A stretch of DNA of 64,000 bases from Gracilaria domingensis (Eukaryota; Rhodophyta; Florideophyceae; Gracilariales; Gracilariaceae), in NCBI GenBank assembly GCA_022539475.1, contig VCMS01000071.1:186001-250000 (forward strand), read 5' to 3'. A model generated the notes under the pieces. That model worked only from the letters and a program-made list of their open reading frames with translations, was not told where the DNA came from and ran no database searches. This document shows, in pieces, positions 18,001 to 27,282 of this stretch. How positions within the stretch are numbered: the stretch's first letter is position 1; each line of letters starts with the position of its first letter. Made by a program: the position numbers and the translations under genes.

Positions 18001-21000
18001 TTCGGAGCATAGTCGGAGCTCCGGCGATCTAGAAACTCTAGGACCCTGAGCTGTGCTGCTAGTCCACGTACACTTGAAGCTGAAACGGTCGCGATATCTT
18101 CCACCATATTACTCAAAAGAGAATTCTTTGCGCTGACCAGAGTCTCAAATGCATCAGCGTATCGTTCACCACAAAGGGAATGAAGGGTAGTGTGTATAGC
18201 TTCGTGAAAACTCTTTCGACTAGACTTCATATGGGAAATAGCATTGTTCTGCGTGCTGATCACTTTGGGAGATTCCCATTGTTGTAGCTTCCATGCTGCA
18301 GCGTATCGCATATCATTTAGTTCTTGAAAAAGGTGGCCATGCTTTGACAAGAAATCTTTGTTTGTTCCAGGGTCAACGAGTGCAAGCCTTCGCCGGAGAT
18401 CCTCCCAGTAAGCACAGGCAACCTTCAAAGTTCCCATTCCAATGAAGCACTTAAATTTCTGGACTTCGCGGTTCAGTTGAAAGGCAAAATCGATTCCTGA
18501 CTGCGACAATCGGACTCCGTGCTTCGGACTTTCGGAGTTCAAAGACCCATCAATCGAATAGCTTAGACCACCAGACACTTCTAGGGCACCTAAAGCAGTT
18601 GCCCATTCGTTATTAAAGCTTGCAACGTTAGCGACCAGAGTGGTCAAGTCTTTGCTAGAGTAAAACGCAGTTCTGCTGTCTGGCTCGCTGATATGCTTCA
18701 TCGCTTCGCACACAATGGGTCGTACTCTCGCCTGGGCTTCAGCCAACTTCTCTTCTGGGCCGGCATCCTCACCATAATTACTGAGCTTATCTCGTTTAGC
18801 TCTCGAAGAACAGCCAAACTGAAAAAGCGCCTCTTCCTGGTTGATATAGAGCTGAGCGAAGCGAATAGCCGAGAAATAAGCCTTGCTCTCGAGAGCGGCA
18901 GCTGCGACTTGCTCGTATGGAATCTCAAAGACGTAATAGCAAGGGTACGTTTTGTCCGTCTTTTGGAACCAATGAGAGACACCATCTTTGAACGCTACAG
19001 CGAGTCCAATTTGACACAAGACGTCCAAGGCATGAACGAATAGTCGGCGCAGCGCTTTCGGAGCTTCAGGATTGTTCAGAACATGAGTACTGAGCAAACC
19101 ACTGACAACAGAAAGACGCTCGGTGTCGAGGTCGCATATTGAGTCCATAAGCAAATAAGGCATCATTTGACAAGAGAGTTCGTAAGATGCAAAACAAGCA
19201 GACGAAAGCGCCTGCATTTCCTTCGATTGGCATGCACAAGCGAAAGCCGCGCAAAATGTTCGCACCCACTTATCAAGACCGACGGTATGAATGAAGTCAT
19301 AAGGGTTCCGAGACCACAGACGAACATCAGTCACTCCCGGAAGTTCTTCCGCCCAGATCTTGTCTCCGTTCAAAGGGTCAATAAGCGCAATGCCTAATGC
19401 TCGCCTTCTTGTTGAACTCGGTGCTTTGCCATGGCCTCGAAGGAAATATATAGTCTCCAAGCAATTACGATTGGCTTCAAGAATGGAGCGACCGTCCTTG
19501 TTCTGCAGAATGTCTTTCAGAGTCTCCAGGGCTGTCAGGCCTCTGACAGGTGCCCCGGAAGTTAACAACTTTTGGAGCACGAAAATGCTCAACCGCTTAC
19601 CACTCCTCACATCTTCGTATTTCTCAAACACGGATCGTGCTGCAATCTTACGGTGGAAATTTTGCCTCGAAGAGATTGGCGTAGAATAGAGATGCAGGAG
19701 CCCTAGTTTGCTTAATAGTTTTGCAGACTCGTCACGAATAGTGTCTCGTAACTCTGTATCTGAAGGGCCAGCTTGTAAAAAGGTAGGATGAACATGTAGA
19801 ACATTGTCTCGAGTGATAGAATGGAACCATTTGTTATCGTTTGTAGTGCATGTAAGATCCAAAGTGCATGAAATTACGTCCGAAATACGAGGAGCAGTCA
19901 AACACTCCATGCCACAGCTTCTCACCCATGCCTCGGCTCGCACTCTCCGAGATAAATCGCTCAAGACTATGTCCGTTAATTCTGTGTTGAGTTCTTGTAA
20001 ACAAGCGAGGAAACAGGGGGGGGAATCCAACGTTCGCTGAAGTTTAAGTATTCCTCGAGAACGATTGAGGGTTTTCAACGCTTTGTCCATTGTCCCGTTT
20101 GGAGCGCTGCTATCCATGTGCTTCTTTGCATTATGGTACAGTTTTCGAACATGTGATACACGGCTGTGTGTGGGAAAGGGACCATTTGCTACAATCACGG
20201 GCCATGCTTCAAGCTCTGCACAAAGTGAAACTAGTCTCTTCAGAGCGTTTGAGGTGATCGTCTTTTGTTGCTCCGAAATAGCAGGGGTGGAGCAGACAAG
20301 CAACGACACTAGTACTGGGGATATCCCGCTGAGCAATTCGTAAAGGCCACGTTCTTGCGATGAAGTCATCTGCGAAAGATGTTCCGATACGTCTGGATCT
20401 GAGGATAAGTCCGTCACTGACACTGAGAAACTCGGACAGTCAGAGTTCAACTTTGCAACCCTTCTTTGCACGTCCTGTAAAAGCCAGGCTGCATCCAGAA
20501 CTGTCTCCCGATGCTCAAAACCTTTTGCAACCAACATGTAGAATATCTTCCTTTCACTTACCGACTTCGTTAGGACTGTGATACCAATCATTCTCCATAA
20601 GACACCAAGACAAAAAAATGCATCCCGTCGGTTTTGACTTGGTTGCTGTGGTGGAACCCCAAGCAAAAATTTGGATATAGTGAGCAAGAGACGAAGCAGA
20701 GTTCCGGTCTTTCGTTGACATTCTTTGACAAAAGCGCTGAAATCATTTGCTATAACTTTCCCCGTCTCTTCACTACGTACTTCAGCAAATATTGATCCTT
20801 TCAGTACATTTCCGCTCATGATAAATAGTTGCGTATTTGACTTGTGAAGTTGATTAATAGATAGAGCAATAACAAGTGGGTCATAAAGAGGTGGGTTCAG
20901 TTTCGTCGCATCCCGAAAGAATCCAAGACTCCCAGCGATATCATTAGCTCGCTTATGCGTGTCAATATTGTCCGTATCATTCGTATAAATACTCCGCAGA

Positions 21001-24000
21001 AGTTCTGCCATAACAGAATCGTTGTTTTGATTCATTAGCTTCCGGGAATTTCCTCCAACGCAGGCGTCAATAGCACTCCATAATTTACCAGCTGTCGCAT
21101 GCATGGAGTCAATGAAATGCATGGGGTATATCAGTGAAAATGAAGGTACATTCTCTGACAATAGTAAACTAGCGGAAGTCCCGAGATCATTTGCCAACTT
21201 TGACAAGAGTGTAAGACCTGGAAGCTGTTCTTGACTCTCATGGATAAGAAAATAAGGGATGAGAAGGTCTAGATGTTCCCTCATCCAGTCAAAGCGAATT
21301 CCTTCCATGTGATGGTTACAGTCGAGAGTAAGAAACACAGGAAACTTATATAGCATCTCAATGGAATTACTATTGCGCAGCCACCGGTGGAGAATGACTC
21401 GAACAAACAGCTGGAAAACCCGCTTAGGACTTTCATAACATCTTGAACCGCAAAGTCTAAGTATGGCGAAATATGCCGGAGTGTGTAGTCGAGAGTTTTC
21501 CATCACTCTTCCGAATAACTCCACATAGAAGAACGGAATCAATGCTTCTTGGACCATGGCTGCCTCCGCCAGAGATAGAATCGAAACAAATCCTTTGGAT
21601 GTAGATCCGACACGTGAAAAAGACTTCGAAATTCTATTATGCGCGTGGTGCTCCTGTGCGGTTAAATCCCATGGAGCTCGAGACGGTTCTTCTGTTTCTT
21701 CAGAAAGAATATCAGATTTGCTGGGAATATAGGGGGAAGAATGATCTAAACAGGTAGATCTGTCGGGTAGAAAGCTCTGTACAAATGTTTCCATTTCCAG
21801 TACGGATTTGAAGTGAAGATAACCCAGTAGACGAGGAACAAAATGCGCGGCAAGAACTCTAACGCTTCCATCCGGATCTGACAGAAATTTGAGTACAGCG
21901 TTCTTCGTAGAATTCAAAACTTTACCCAGATCGGACATCTTCGTTGACATACCAACTCGACTGGTGTTGATGAGGCTCTCGAAGCATTTTGACATCATTT
22001 CCATAAACGCCACTCCAACCATTAAGTAGCTTGTCCGCACGACTCGCGGCATTCTGAACGCATGTTTCGATCTGAAATGATCAACAGTAGTCATGATCCC
22101 CGCGAGTAGCCTTGGAAGTACACAATCCGGGGTTTCGGCGTGATGCCTCAATCTATCCAAAACATCATGCTTTCCACATTGCATTATGAACATGCGAGAG
22201 TACTCCAGATACAAAATGCGGGCGAATTCAAGCTTCTGCGGAAGTGGATAGTGTTTCCTTTGTTGAATACCAAACGATTCTGCGTACAGATCGACATATT
22301 TGTGTGACATTTCATCGGCTCTTTTCCACATCTTACCAAGGTTCAAGATATCTTCCCCAGCAGTAAGGATCGCAGAGTATGTCCCTACAGAAAGCAGGAT
22401 ATTCCATAAATACTGCCTCATATCCAGAAAGCCATCATCAAATATGTCAGAAAGTAAACTACTCCTTTCAAATCCATCTGGACTGAGTGCTAGCTGAGTA
22501 TCATTGAGCTTTTCGATTCCTTCCTTAAGAACTTCAAAGGCGATTTCGGCAGCCTTACGGTTTAGACGAATCATGCTCTGGATAGCTTCTGAGATATTTC
22601 GTATTACACTCGTCGAGGCAAGCTTTGCCAGGCGACCCTCATTTCCTTTCAGATAAGTTACGCCAAAATCCAACTGGGCTGGCCCTTGAATGAATTCATT
22701 CGAATCATCGTCAGAGCTCTCATACTTGTCTTCATTCTGTTCATTCCCTTGATGCATATTCTTTATGTTTGACGCTTCTTCATCCGAAAACCTATTTTCA
22801 AAGCTGTGTCCCTCATCCAAACAAGTTGATAGCCGCCTCCTTTTTCTCGCTGATGATCTCCCGCTCGGCCGCCTAACAGGTGATACAGAATCACCGTACG
22901 CAAAAGGCGTTGAAGAATATATTTCTATTCTCCTGACAATCTTCTTTGTGCGTTCTTCAATTAGGTGCACCATAAGCTCACAAAGGTTTCGAGACATTGA
23001 AGTGATCGCTTCAAGAATCGTTTCATTCAGGCTGACGAACTCAAATACCTTACAGGACAAAGTCTTTTCCGTCGACTCCGATTCAATATACTGCATAAGC
23101 GCCATTGAGACTGAAATCATTGACTTCATAAGTGCTGAATTCATAGATAAGACAAGAAAGCGAGCTCTGGTTTTAGTTAGCTTCTGCAGAATCAGCGTCA
23201 ACAGGGATTTGAGCCCGCCAATAGGACTTTTTGCTTGCCGGATATCGTCTCTGCTTGGCATGATCACACCGAGCTCCAGCCCTTGTAAGAAGTAGTTGCT
23301 TAACACGAGGACCAATTTGATACCACAGAGAGTTTCCATCTCGTTCTGAAAACCCTCCTCAGAAGTACTAATTTCGGTCATCTCGATATCACTCTCACCT
23401 TGAGAAGTTTGAGCGCCTTCTCGACGATCACAAGAGGATCTTCTCGACATCCTCAAAAAGTTCCGAAGTTTCGACAAAAACAGAGCTTCTAACGCTCTAG
23501 TTGTCTTGGGATCGACCGCAAAATGCCTTCCATGAACCTTATTGACACCCCCTTGCGTACTTGATAAATAATCTCCTACTGTTTGATCTTGATCGAACAA
23601 CCCTGGCAAGGGCGTGTGGGCACCAGGCTGGCTGTCATTCCATATATGCATGTTTTGCCTAAGATCCATGCATAACTGAAGACCGTCACCCTCTATGTTA
23701 TTCTTATCCAGATTCATAGAGAAGAAAACATTTAGGTACACCAAGGATTCCATTTCATGCATATCCCCTCTCATAGCTCTGTGATTTGACTTACTTGGCC
23801 TTTGATACGCGAAGCACGCTCCACGCGAAAGACCTAGAACAGCGCAAGAGGTGTTCTGCAGCCGTTCGGCAGACTTTTCGCAGCGAATGCTACCAATCTC
23901 TGACACGTCAAGCAAGCGATCCAGCATCTGCTCCCGCAGATGCGTAGCGCCATATTCAGGTATGCCACTCTTTGATATTACGTTCTGAAGATACTCTAGT

Positions 24001-25709
24001 TCCAAGCTAGATGGGTTTGCTTCGTTCCCGATGATTCTGGAAAAGGGGTAAGGCAACCGGTCACCACCTTCACCCGTCCTCGGTTGCTTATGAGGAGAAG
24101 GATCAAAAATGAGCCCGGAATGTAGGATGCTTAGAGAGAAAACAAGCGAATCAAACCAGTCCTCAACAGTGCTCTTGGAACAAATATCAGCTCCCGAAAG
24201 TCGCGCAATTTTTGCCCTTGAAGCATGGTTCCATAACTCTTGGTAGATCCCTTCCCAGACGCTTGACTCTATGCGAATTCCTGCCCCATGGATATTTCTC
24301 GTTTTGGCTAATAACTCACAAACGCCGTGAATAACTCTTGCAATCCACCGCATCAGCTCACCATACTTGTTCTCTCTAACAGATAGTTTCTCACGCAGTA
24401 TCTTTGTAATGGCAACAAGCAGATCTCTTATTTGACTCTCGAGTTGCTTTCTTTTGACTAGGATAGAAGTCCCATTCTTCAGCACCTTTCGAAACACAAT
24501 GGCATGTGTCACTCTCAGCCACAGTATTAGATGGCCCTTCTGTTCCCCAGATGATTTCACAAACTGCAAGCATTCGGCGAGCGAGAAACATGCAGCTGCT
24601 GTATAGACAAAGTCGTCTTTTACGTCGAAGCCTGCCCTCAATATAGCAGAAGAACTTTGATCTTTTAGGTCGGCCGAAAACCGACGACGAAGAGCGCTTT
24701 TCAGATCGACGTGGTTTGGAGATAGGAGAACTAGTACCCTTGCAAATGAAACTGCGGCGCCATGATATCTTCGATCCGTCCAGCAGCCAAGAATAGGTCT
24801 CAAACTGACGTTAATTATTGATTCTAATGCAGCGCTGCCTACAACATTGACGGCGTAGTATTGAAGAAGTTGAGTTAGAGTCCGAAAACTAGTGGCTTGT
24901 AGTTCGCGAGCGTCTCTTCGCGGCAATGAATCAGCTATAACAAGCATCAGGCAACAACGTTCACAAATTATCGCATAGGAGTAGTCACCCCCGAGCATTT
25001 TCTTTGTGGAAACTCCGCGAGTGCTCTGGGTAAGAATATCATAGGACGGGACAGGTTTTGCTAGAAGTTGAAACACCTCAGACGCGAGGCTTGTAACAAC
25101 TTCAGATTTACGTTGTAGCGGCCCTCTTCCAGTTAGCTGTTCAAAACAAACATCAACCCATGTGCGGATAAAAGAAGGTGTGAGCATCGCGCGATTAGCT
25201 TCATCCCGAAGTATTTCTTTCACCACCTGCCAAATTTGATCAGCAGCAATGGACCGAAGTGAGGGTTCGGCAAGCCATTGATGAGAGTAGTACAAAAAAA
25301 CAGGAGTGATGTGACGTATAACTCCCGAAGGTCCGTTTTGAATTGCTTTGTGGATAGCTGAGCGCAAGCAGATCATGTATTCTGGCCTGAGTGATGCGAT
25401 GCCTGACCTGGACACAGACTTGGCGCTCGTCGCATCCATACATGCCGAATTGACAGCATGAACGACAAAGCTAACAAGCTCTGCCCATGCCAGCAACACG
25501 TTCTCAGAATCAACGTCTTGTTGGCTTCCTTTCATCATTTCTAGTCTGGACGCATTGCTGAGGGCATTGATGACCGATTTCTTGGACAGAAGTTCGTTAA
25601 TTGCGGTTACGGCCTTGACCCTCTTCGTCTTGGTGCCAGTTTGTCCCTTTTCACATGCTTCACGAAGTATATCAACGTGAGATCTCAACGTGGCCAGGGC
25701 TTCCCGCAT
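15057..25709 (-). CDS. ATM: ATM-family PI3K-like protein kinase, 3,550 residues in one exon
   Basis: This large kinase signals DNA double-strand breaks by phosphorylating Ser/Thr-Gln sites. The long N-terminal part is helical HEAT-like repeat, followed by a FAT region (roughly residues 2200-2950), the PI3K-like kinase domain (roughly 3130-3450) and a C-terminal FATC ending in YPGWMPWV. Kinase motifs are complete: IVGFIIGLGDRHLSNIL (catalytic loop, about 3350-3366), HIDFG (Asp about 3377), and the activation-loop block LPTPELMPFRLTRDIVDG. That block and GVEGVFRRSCE match ATM better than ATR, TOR, SMG1 or DNA-PKcs. The N-terminal segment with KTKRVKAVTAINELL resembles the TAN motif of Tel1/ATM. 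Human ATM is 3,056 residues and split into more than 60 exons; here 10.65 kb is uninterrupted. Confidence 0.93.
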   Translation of the reverse strand: MREALATLRSHVDILREACEKGQTGTKTKRVKAVTAINELLSKKSVINALSNASRLEMMKGSQQDVDSENVLLAWAELVSFVVHAVNSACMDATSAKSVSRSGIASLRPEYMICLRSAIHKAIQNGPSGVIRHITPVFLYYSHQWLAEPSLRSIAADQIWQVVKEILRDEANRAMLTPSFIRTWVDVCFEQLTGRGPLQRKSEVVTSLASEVFQLLAKPVPSYDILTQSTRGVSTKKMLGGDYSYAIICERCCLMLVIADSLPRRDARELQATSFRTLTQLLQYYAVNVVGSAALESIINVSLRPILGCWTDRRYHGAAVSFARVLVLLSPNHVDLKSALRRRFSADLKDQSSSAILRAGFDVKDDFVYTAAACFSLAECLQFVKSSGEQKGHLILWLRVTHAIVFRKVLKNGTSILVKRKQLESQIRDLLVAITKILREKLSVRENKYGELMRWIARVIHGVCELLAKTRNIHGAGIRIESSVWEGIYQELWNHASRAKIARLSGADICSKSTVEDWFDSLVFSLSILHSGLIFDPSPHKQPRTGEGGDRLPYPFSRIIGNEANPSSLELEYLQNVISKSGIPEYGATHLREQMLDRLLDVSEIGSIRCEKSAERLQNTSCAVLGLSRGACFAYQRPSKSNHRAMRGDMHEMESLVYLNVFFSMNLDKNNIEGDGLQLCMDLRQNMHIWNDSQPGAHTPLPGLFDQDQTVGDYLSSTQGGVNKVHGRHFAVDPKTTRALEALFLSKLRNFLRMSRRSSCDRREGAQTSQGESDIEMTEISTSEEGFQNEMETLCGIKLVLVLSNYFLQGLELGVIMPSRDDIRQAKSPIGGLKSLLTLILQKLTKTRARFLVLSMNSALMKSMISVSMALMQYIESESTEKTLSCKVFEFVSLNETILEAITSMSRNLCELMVHLIEERTKKIVRRIEIYSSTPFAYGDSVSPVRRPSGRSSARKRRRLSTCLDEGHSFENRFSDEEASNIKNMHQGNEQNEDKYESSDDDSNEFIQGPAQLDFGVTYLKGNEGRLAKLASTSVIRNISEAIQSMIRLNRKAAEIAFEVLKEGIEKLNDTQLALSPDGFERSSLLSDIFDDGFLDMRQYLWNILLSVGTYSAILTAGEDILNLGKMWKRADEMSHKYVDLYAESFGIQQRKHYPLPQKLEFARILYLEYSRMFIMQCGKHDVLDRLRHHAETPDCVLPRLLAGIMTTVDHFRSKHAFRMPRVVRTSYLMVGVAFMEMMSKCFESLINTSRVGMSTKMSDLGKVLNSTKNAVLKFLSDPDGSVRVLAAHFVPRLLGYLHFKSVLEMETFVQSFLPDRSTCLDHSSPYIPSKSDILSEETEEPSRAPWDLTAQEHHAHNRISKSFSRVGSTSKGFVSILSLAEAAMVQEALIPFFYVELFGRVMENSRLHTPAYFAILRLCGSRCYESPKRVFQLFVRVILHRWLRNSNSIEMLYKFPVFLTLDCNHHMEGIRFDWMREHLDLLIPYFLIHESQEQLPGLTLLSKLANDLGTSASLLLSENVPSFSLIYPMHFIDSMHATAGKLWSAIDACVGGNSRKLMNQNNDSVMAELLRSIYTNDTDNIDTHKRANDIAGSLGFFRDATKLNPPLYDPLVIALSINQLHKSNTQLFIMSGNVLKGSIFAEVRSEETGKVIANDFSAFVKECQRKTGTLLRLLLTISKFLLGVPPQQPSQNRRDAFFCLGVLWRMIGITVLTKSVSERKIFYMLVAKGFEHRETVLDAAWLLQDVQRRVAKLNSDCPSFSVSVTDLSSDPDVSEHLSQMTSSQERGLYELLSGISPVLVSLLVCSTPAISEQQKTITSNALKRLVSLCAELEAWPVIVANGPFPTHSRVSHVRKLYHNAKKHMDSSAPNGTMDKALKTLNRSRGILKLQRTLDSPPCFLACLQELNTELTDIVLSDLSRRVRAEAWVRSCGMECLTAPRISDVISCTLDLTCTTNDNKWFHSITRDNVLHVHPTFLQAGPSDTELRDTIRDESAKLLSKLGLLHLYSTPISSRQNFHRKIAARSVFEKYEDVRSGKRLSIFVLQKLLTSGAPVRGLTALETLKDILQNKDGRSILEANRNCLETIYFLRGHGKAPSSTRRRALGIALIDPLNGDKIWAEELPGVTDVRLWSRNPYDFIHTVGLDKWVRTFCAAFACACQSKEMQALSSACFASYELSCQMMPYLLMDSICDLDTERLSVVSGLLSTHVLNNPEAPKALRRLFVHALDVLCQIGLAVAFKDGVSHWFQKTDKTYPCYYVFEIPYEQVAAAALESKAYFSAIRFAQLYINQEEALFQFGCSSRAKRDKLSNYGEDAGPEEKLAEAQARVRPIVCEAMKHISEPDSRTAFYSSKDLTTLVANVASFNNEWATALGALEVSGGLSYSIDGSLNSESPKHGVRLSQSGIDFAFQLNREVQKFKCFIGMGTLKVACAYWEDLRRRLALVDPGTNKDFLSKHGHLFQELNDMRYAAAWKLQQWESPKVISTQNNAISHMKSSRKSFHEAIHTTLHSLCGERYADAFETLVSAKNSLLSNMVEDIATVSASSVRGLAAQLRVLEFLDRRSSDYAPNPSIDSPIVLQGNGARNNVDGTEPMCKSSTSLPATRNWPYSGGISKATSERADYDLLLCLMDIETSADEEKFFPLLKAFDTTILTAEIPSVLFRCLRKKSNIALASAATSTHILSKGGAGCWARAASCLGTLQEASLQDAETSEIAAWKLQDARLRWYSNHDACSRRQALDAVKTLITNDLCGESGERRSEVNDEDTTYNCVMWLSSNKEDQLLHFLRVEACNLAAIWSLDMRTHEPIDLYKLYLESGLRAAQQARACRTLTARAHFAMASFANEQIRNIDLYKKGRTYEKMLSALKDTESKVERMKDAKEGRLETKKLQKLKRGSRSSRSQMSSASRLSRELDGLIVQEEKKARIERERLEKLARTYRKWQLLACKHFAACLREGTAQDLRVAFRMVAIWLDSGAMRDAITGALISSTTESQSGDKSIDVPASKLLPLAPQLMSRLGSSEDMGPNLFQNVLEHTIVSMTSDFPAHCLWQLLALTNSTRRCTTEKFAAFYKGDKGKKEAAESILRRLPQSFESTLSEMKKISEAYIALSEMDPKFKPEGKRLDLKTHSLLKLGEVRSVPIPTIPLPICADDHVDNLPLIQGFGRYATVFSGLSRPLNIICIGSDGHRYPQIVKGRDDLRGDAAMEQMFMIVNKLLQKDHMASGRNLSIRTYRIIPLSPFSGIIQFVDNTKPLKAVLVEQSATGEQRTDRKSLHERYRPKDLKHRTIWERASKAYRHDGRRDISRLKKYLRSAWPKFQPVFRHFFIEQWPDPEEWFQHQLNYSRSVAVMSIVGFIIGLGDRHLSNILMDVRTAEFVHIDFGISFELGKLLPTPELMPFRLTRDIVDGFGIAGVEGVFRRSCEITLQVLRQNKDLLLTVIDVLLHDPMFTWALTPVEVLKEQEALERGSLDIEDGESSKSFQESDIDAVARKMDREVNGSRDAQRAMSRISEKLDGLEGTERLSVETHVARLIDEARAFHVIGAVYPGWMPWV

Positions 25710-26484
25710 CGTGAAATAGACTCAGAGAGTTTACCACACGTTTTAAAGACTCTCAGATTCGTACGAACTCGTGGAAGAAAAACACAGAATATGGGTTGGC
25801 CCAGTTTGACAGAAAACAAACAATTAGTGCTGAGATAGCTATAGCGTTCGCATCTCATCCCGCGGCAGGCGACTGCGCTACCTGAAGAACACAACGGTCT
25901 GTCTGTAGACTGCTCGGGTGATAGCTGCGTATGTTAGTACGCAGTGCGTATTGGTCGTGTAGTCATGTTCGCTCAACGAAGGCCTTGGTCTTGAATCAAG
26001 ACTCTTGATGAACCAAAAGGCAGAAGGCGATCTGTAGGCGTGACAGGATCCCACGCCGTGACAGGTATGACTACTGTTATTTGTGTCAAAGTAACCGTTC
26101 GACTGTAGGTCACTTCGGTACGAGCTGATGTATGATGTGACCGGTCACGAGGGGTTACAGTTACATCTACACATTTTCGGCCCAAAACTGCAGCATGACA
26201 CTCTACGACGCAGTTCGAGCACAGAAATGTAGCCGTCTACCACACGGTAGATACCAAAGGTACCTATCGTAGATGTCGTAGATAGCCACGGATTGTGGGA
26301 AGACTTCCTGGCAAATCACTGCAAAGAAGCGGCGAATATACTGTACGTGTTGATGAAGGTAACATTTAGCTTCTGAAAACGTCCCTCCGCTTCCTTTGCG
26401 AATCCGTAATATCTTTACACCTTGTTCCACGATAAAACCAGTTTTGATACGATCTTCCTTCTGGTGAGAACGACAGACGGCGGT
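25710..26484. promoter_or_regulatory. Bidirectional promoter region between ATM and the p24 gene
   Basis: The two genes diverge from this 775-bp gap, so it must contain both promoters. Short repeated words occur (GTAGATG/GTAGATA near 26215-26285, GTGACAGG near 26040-26065). I see no clear TATA box and no supported gene. Confidence 0.45.
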
Positions 26485-27282
26485 ATGCATCCCTTTGCAA
26501 TAATCTTTTTCACACTGGCACTTGCTTTGAGCAAGGCAGACTCATTCGGCATTCATATTCCTCCGGGGGGAATGGAGCATTGCTTTTTCAGAGAAGTACA
26601 TGCCAATTATCACCTATACATCCATTTCGTGGCTCGAGAAACCGTTAATATCAAAGTGTTGGACACAAAGGATCACGTCCTGTACGAAAAAAGATCTGTT
26701 CTAAAGGGGAGTTTTGACTTTCAGGCGAAAGATGACGGATCTTATCGGATATGTCTTTCTGTAGAACTCATGAGAAGAAAGCCCACGATAGCTAAATTCC
26801 GCTTTCTAGTGGTTGATCCAACCGTATCGAGCGACAACGTTGCCACTATAGAACAAGTTCATACTGCAACCAAGCTTTGTGATGATGTTAAGAAGCTGTC
26901 AGACCGAGTGCTTTTCCGAACTCATCTCTACTCTGACACCGCACTCGAGACAGACGAGATCCTAAAGAGCTCCATTTCGTTGACAGGTCGATTGGTGGCC
27001 CTAGAATGTGTTGCAGCGCTTTTGGCCGCAGTAAGTCAAGTTTCCTACGTTCGCAAAATGCTTTGGTCAAGCCGCTCAAGACTTCAGCGCATGGTGTACT
27101 TTCATAATACTATGTGCGCGATTGCTGAGGACGGAAGCACGTTCTGGGCTTCATCTGAGCATATCTCATTTTGTTTTAGTCCGGGAACTCATCCGTTGCA
27201 CTTCGATTTCATTCTCGCACCTACGAGGCCGTCCTCATCTGGAAGAAAGTTGCCCGCAACCACCCCTTCACGGGCGATATAA
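26485..27282 (+). CDS. p24/TMED (emp24/GOLD) cargo receptor with an unusually long C-terminal tail
   Basis: p24 proteins cycle between ER and Golgi in COPI/COPII vesicles. The ATG at 26485 opens a signal peptide (about residues 1-20). A GOLD domain follows, with paired Cys (EHCFF ... RICLSV), the block KDDGSYRICLSV typical of the family, a helical stretch and one membrane segment (LVALECVAALLAAVSQVSYVRK). Family members normally end about 10-15 residues after the membrane segment, often with FF and KK signals. Here the frame runs about 60 residues further, giving 265 residues, and overlaps the opposite-strand DXO gene by 94 bp. An unseen intron or a lineage-specific tail could explain this. 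The domain call is firm; the C-terminus is not. Confidence 0.75.
   Translation: MHPFAIIFFTLALALSKADSFGIHIPPGGMEHCFFREVHANYHLYIHFVARETVNIKVLDTKDHVLYEKRSVLKGSFDFQAKDDGSYRICLSVELMRRKPTIAKFRFLVVDPTVSSDNVATIEQVHTATKLCDDVKKLSDRVLFRTHLYSDTALETDEILKSSISLTGRLVALECVAALLAAVSQVSYVRKMLWSSRSRLQRMVYFHNTMCAIAEDGSTFWASSEHISFCFSPGTHPLHFDFILAPTRPSSSGRKLPATTPSRAI

Noticed and set aside
15057-25709. Alternative reading of the giant kinase as DNA-PKcs or TRRAP
   Set aside because: The activation-loop and FATC blocks match ATM more closely, and catalytic motifs are intact, unlike TRRAP.
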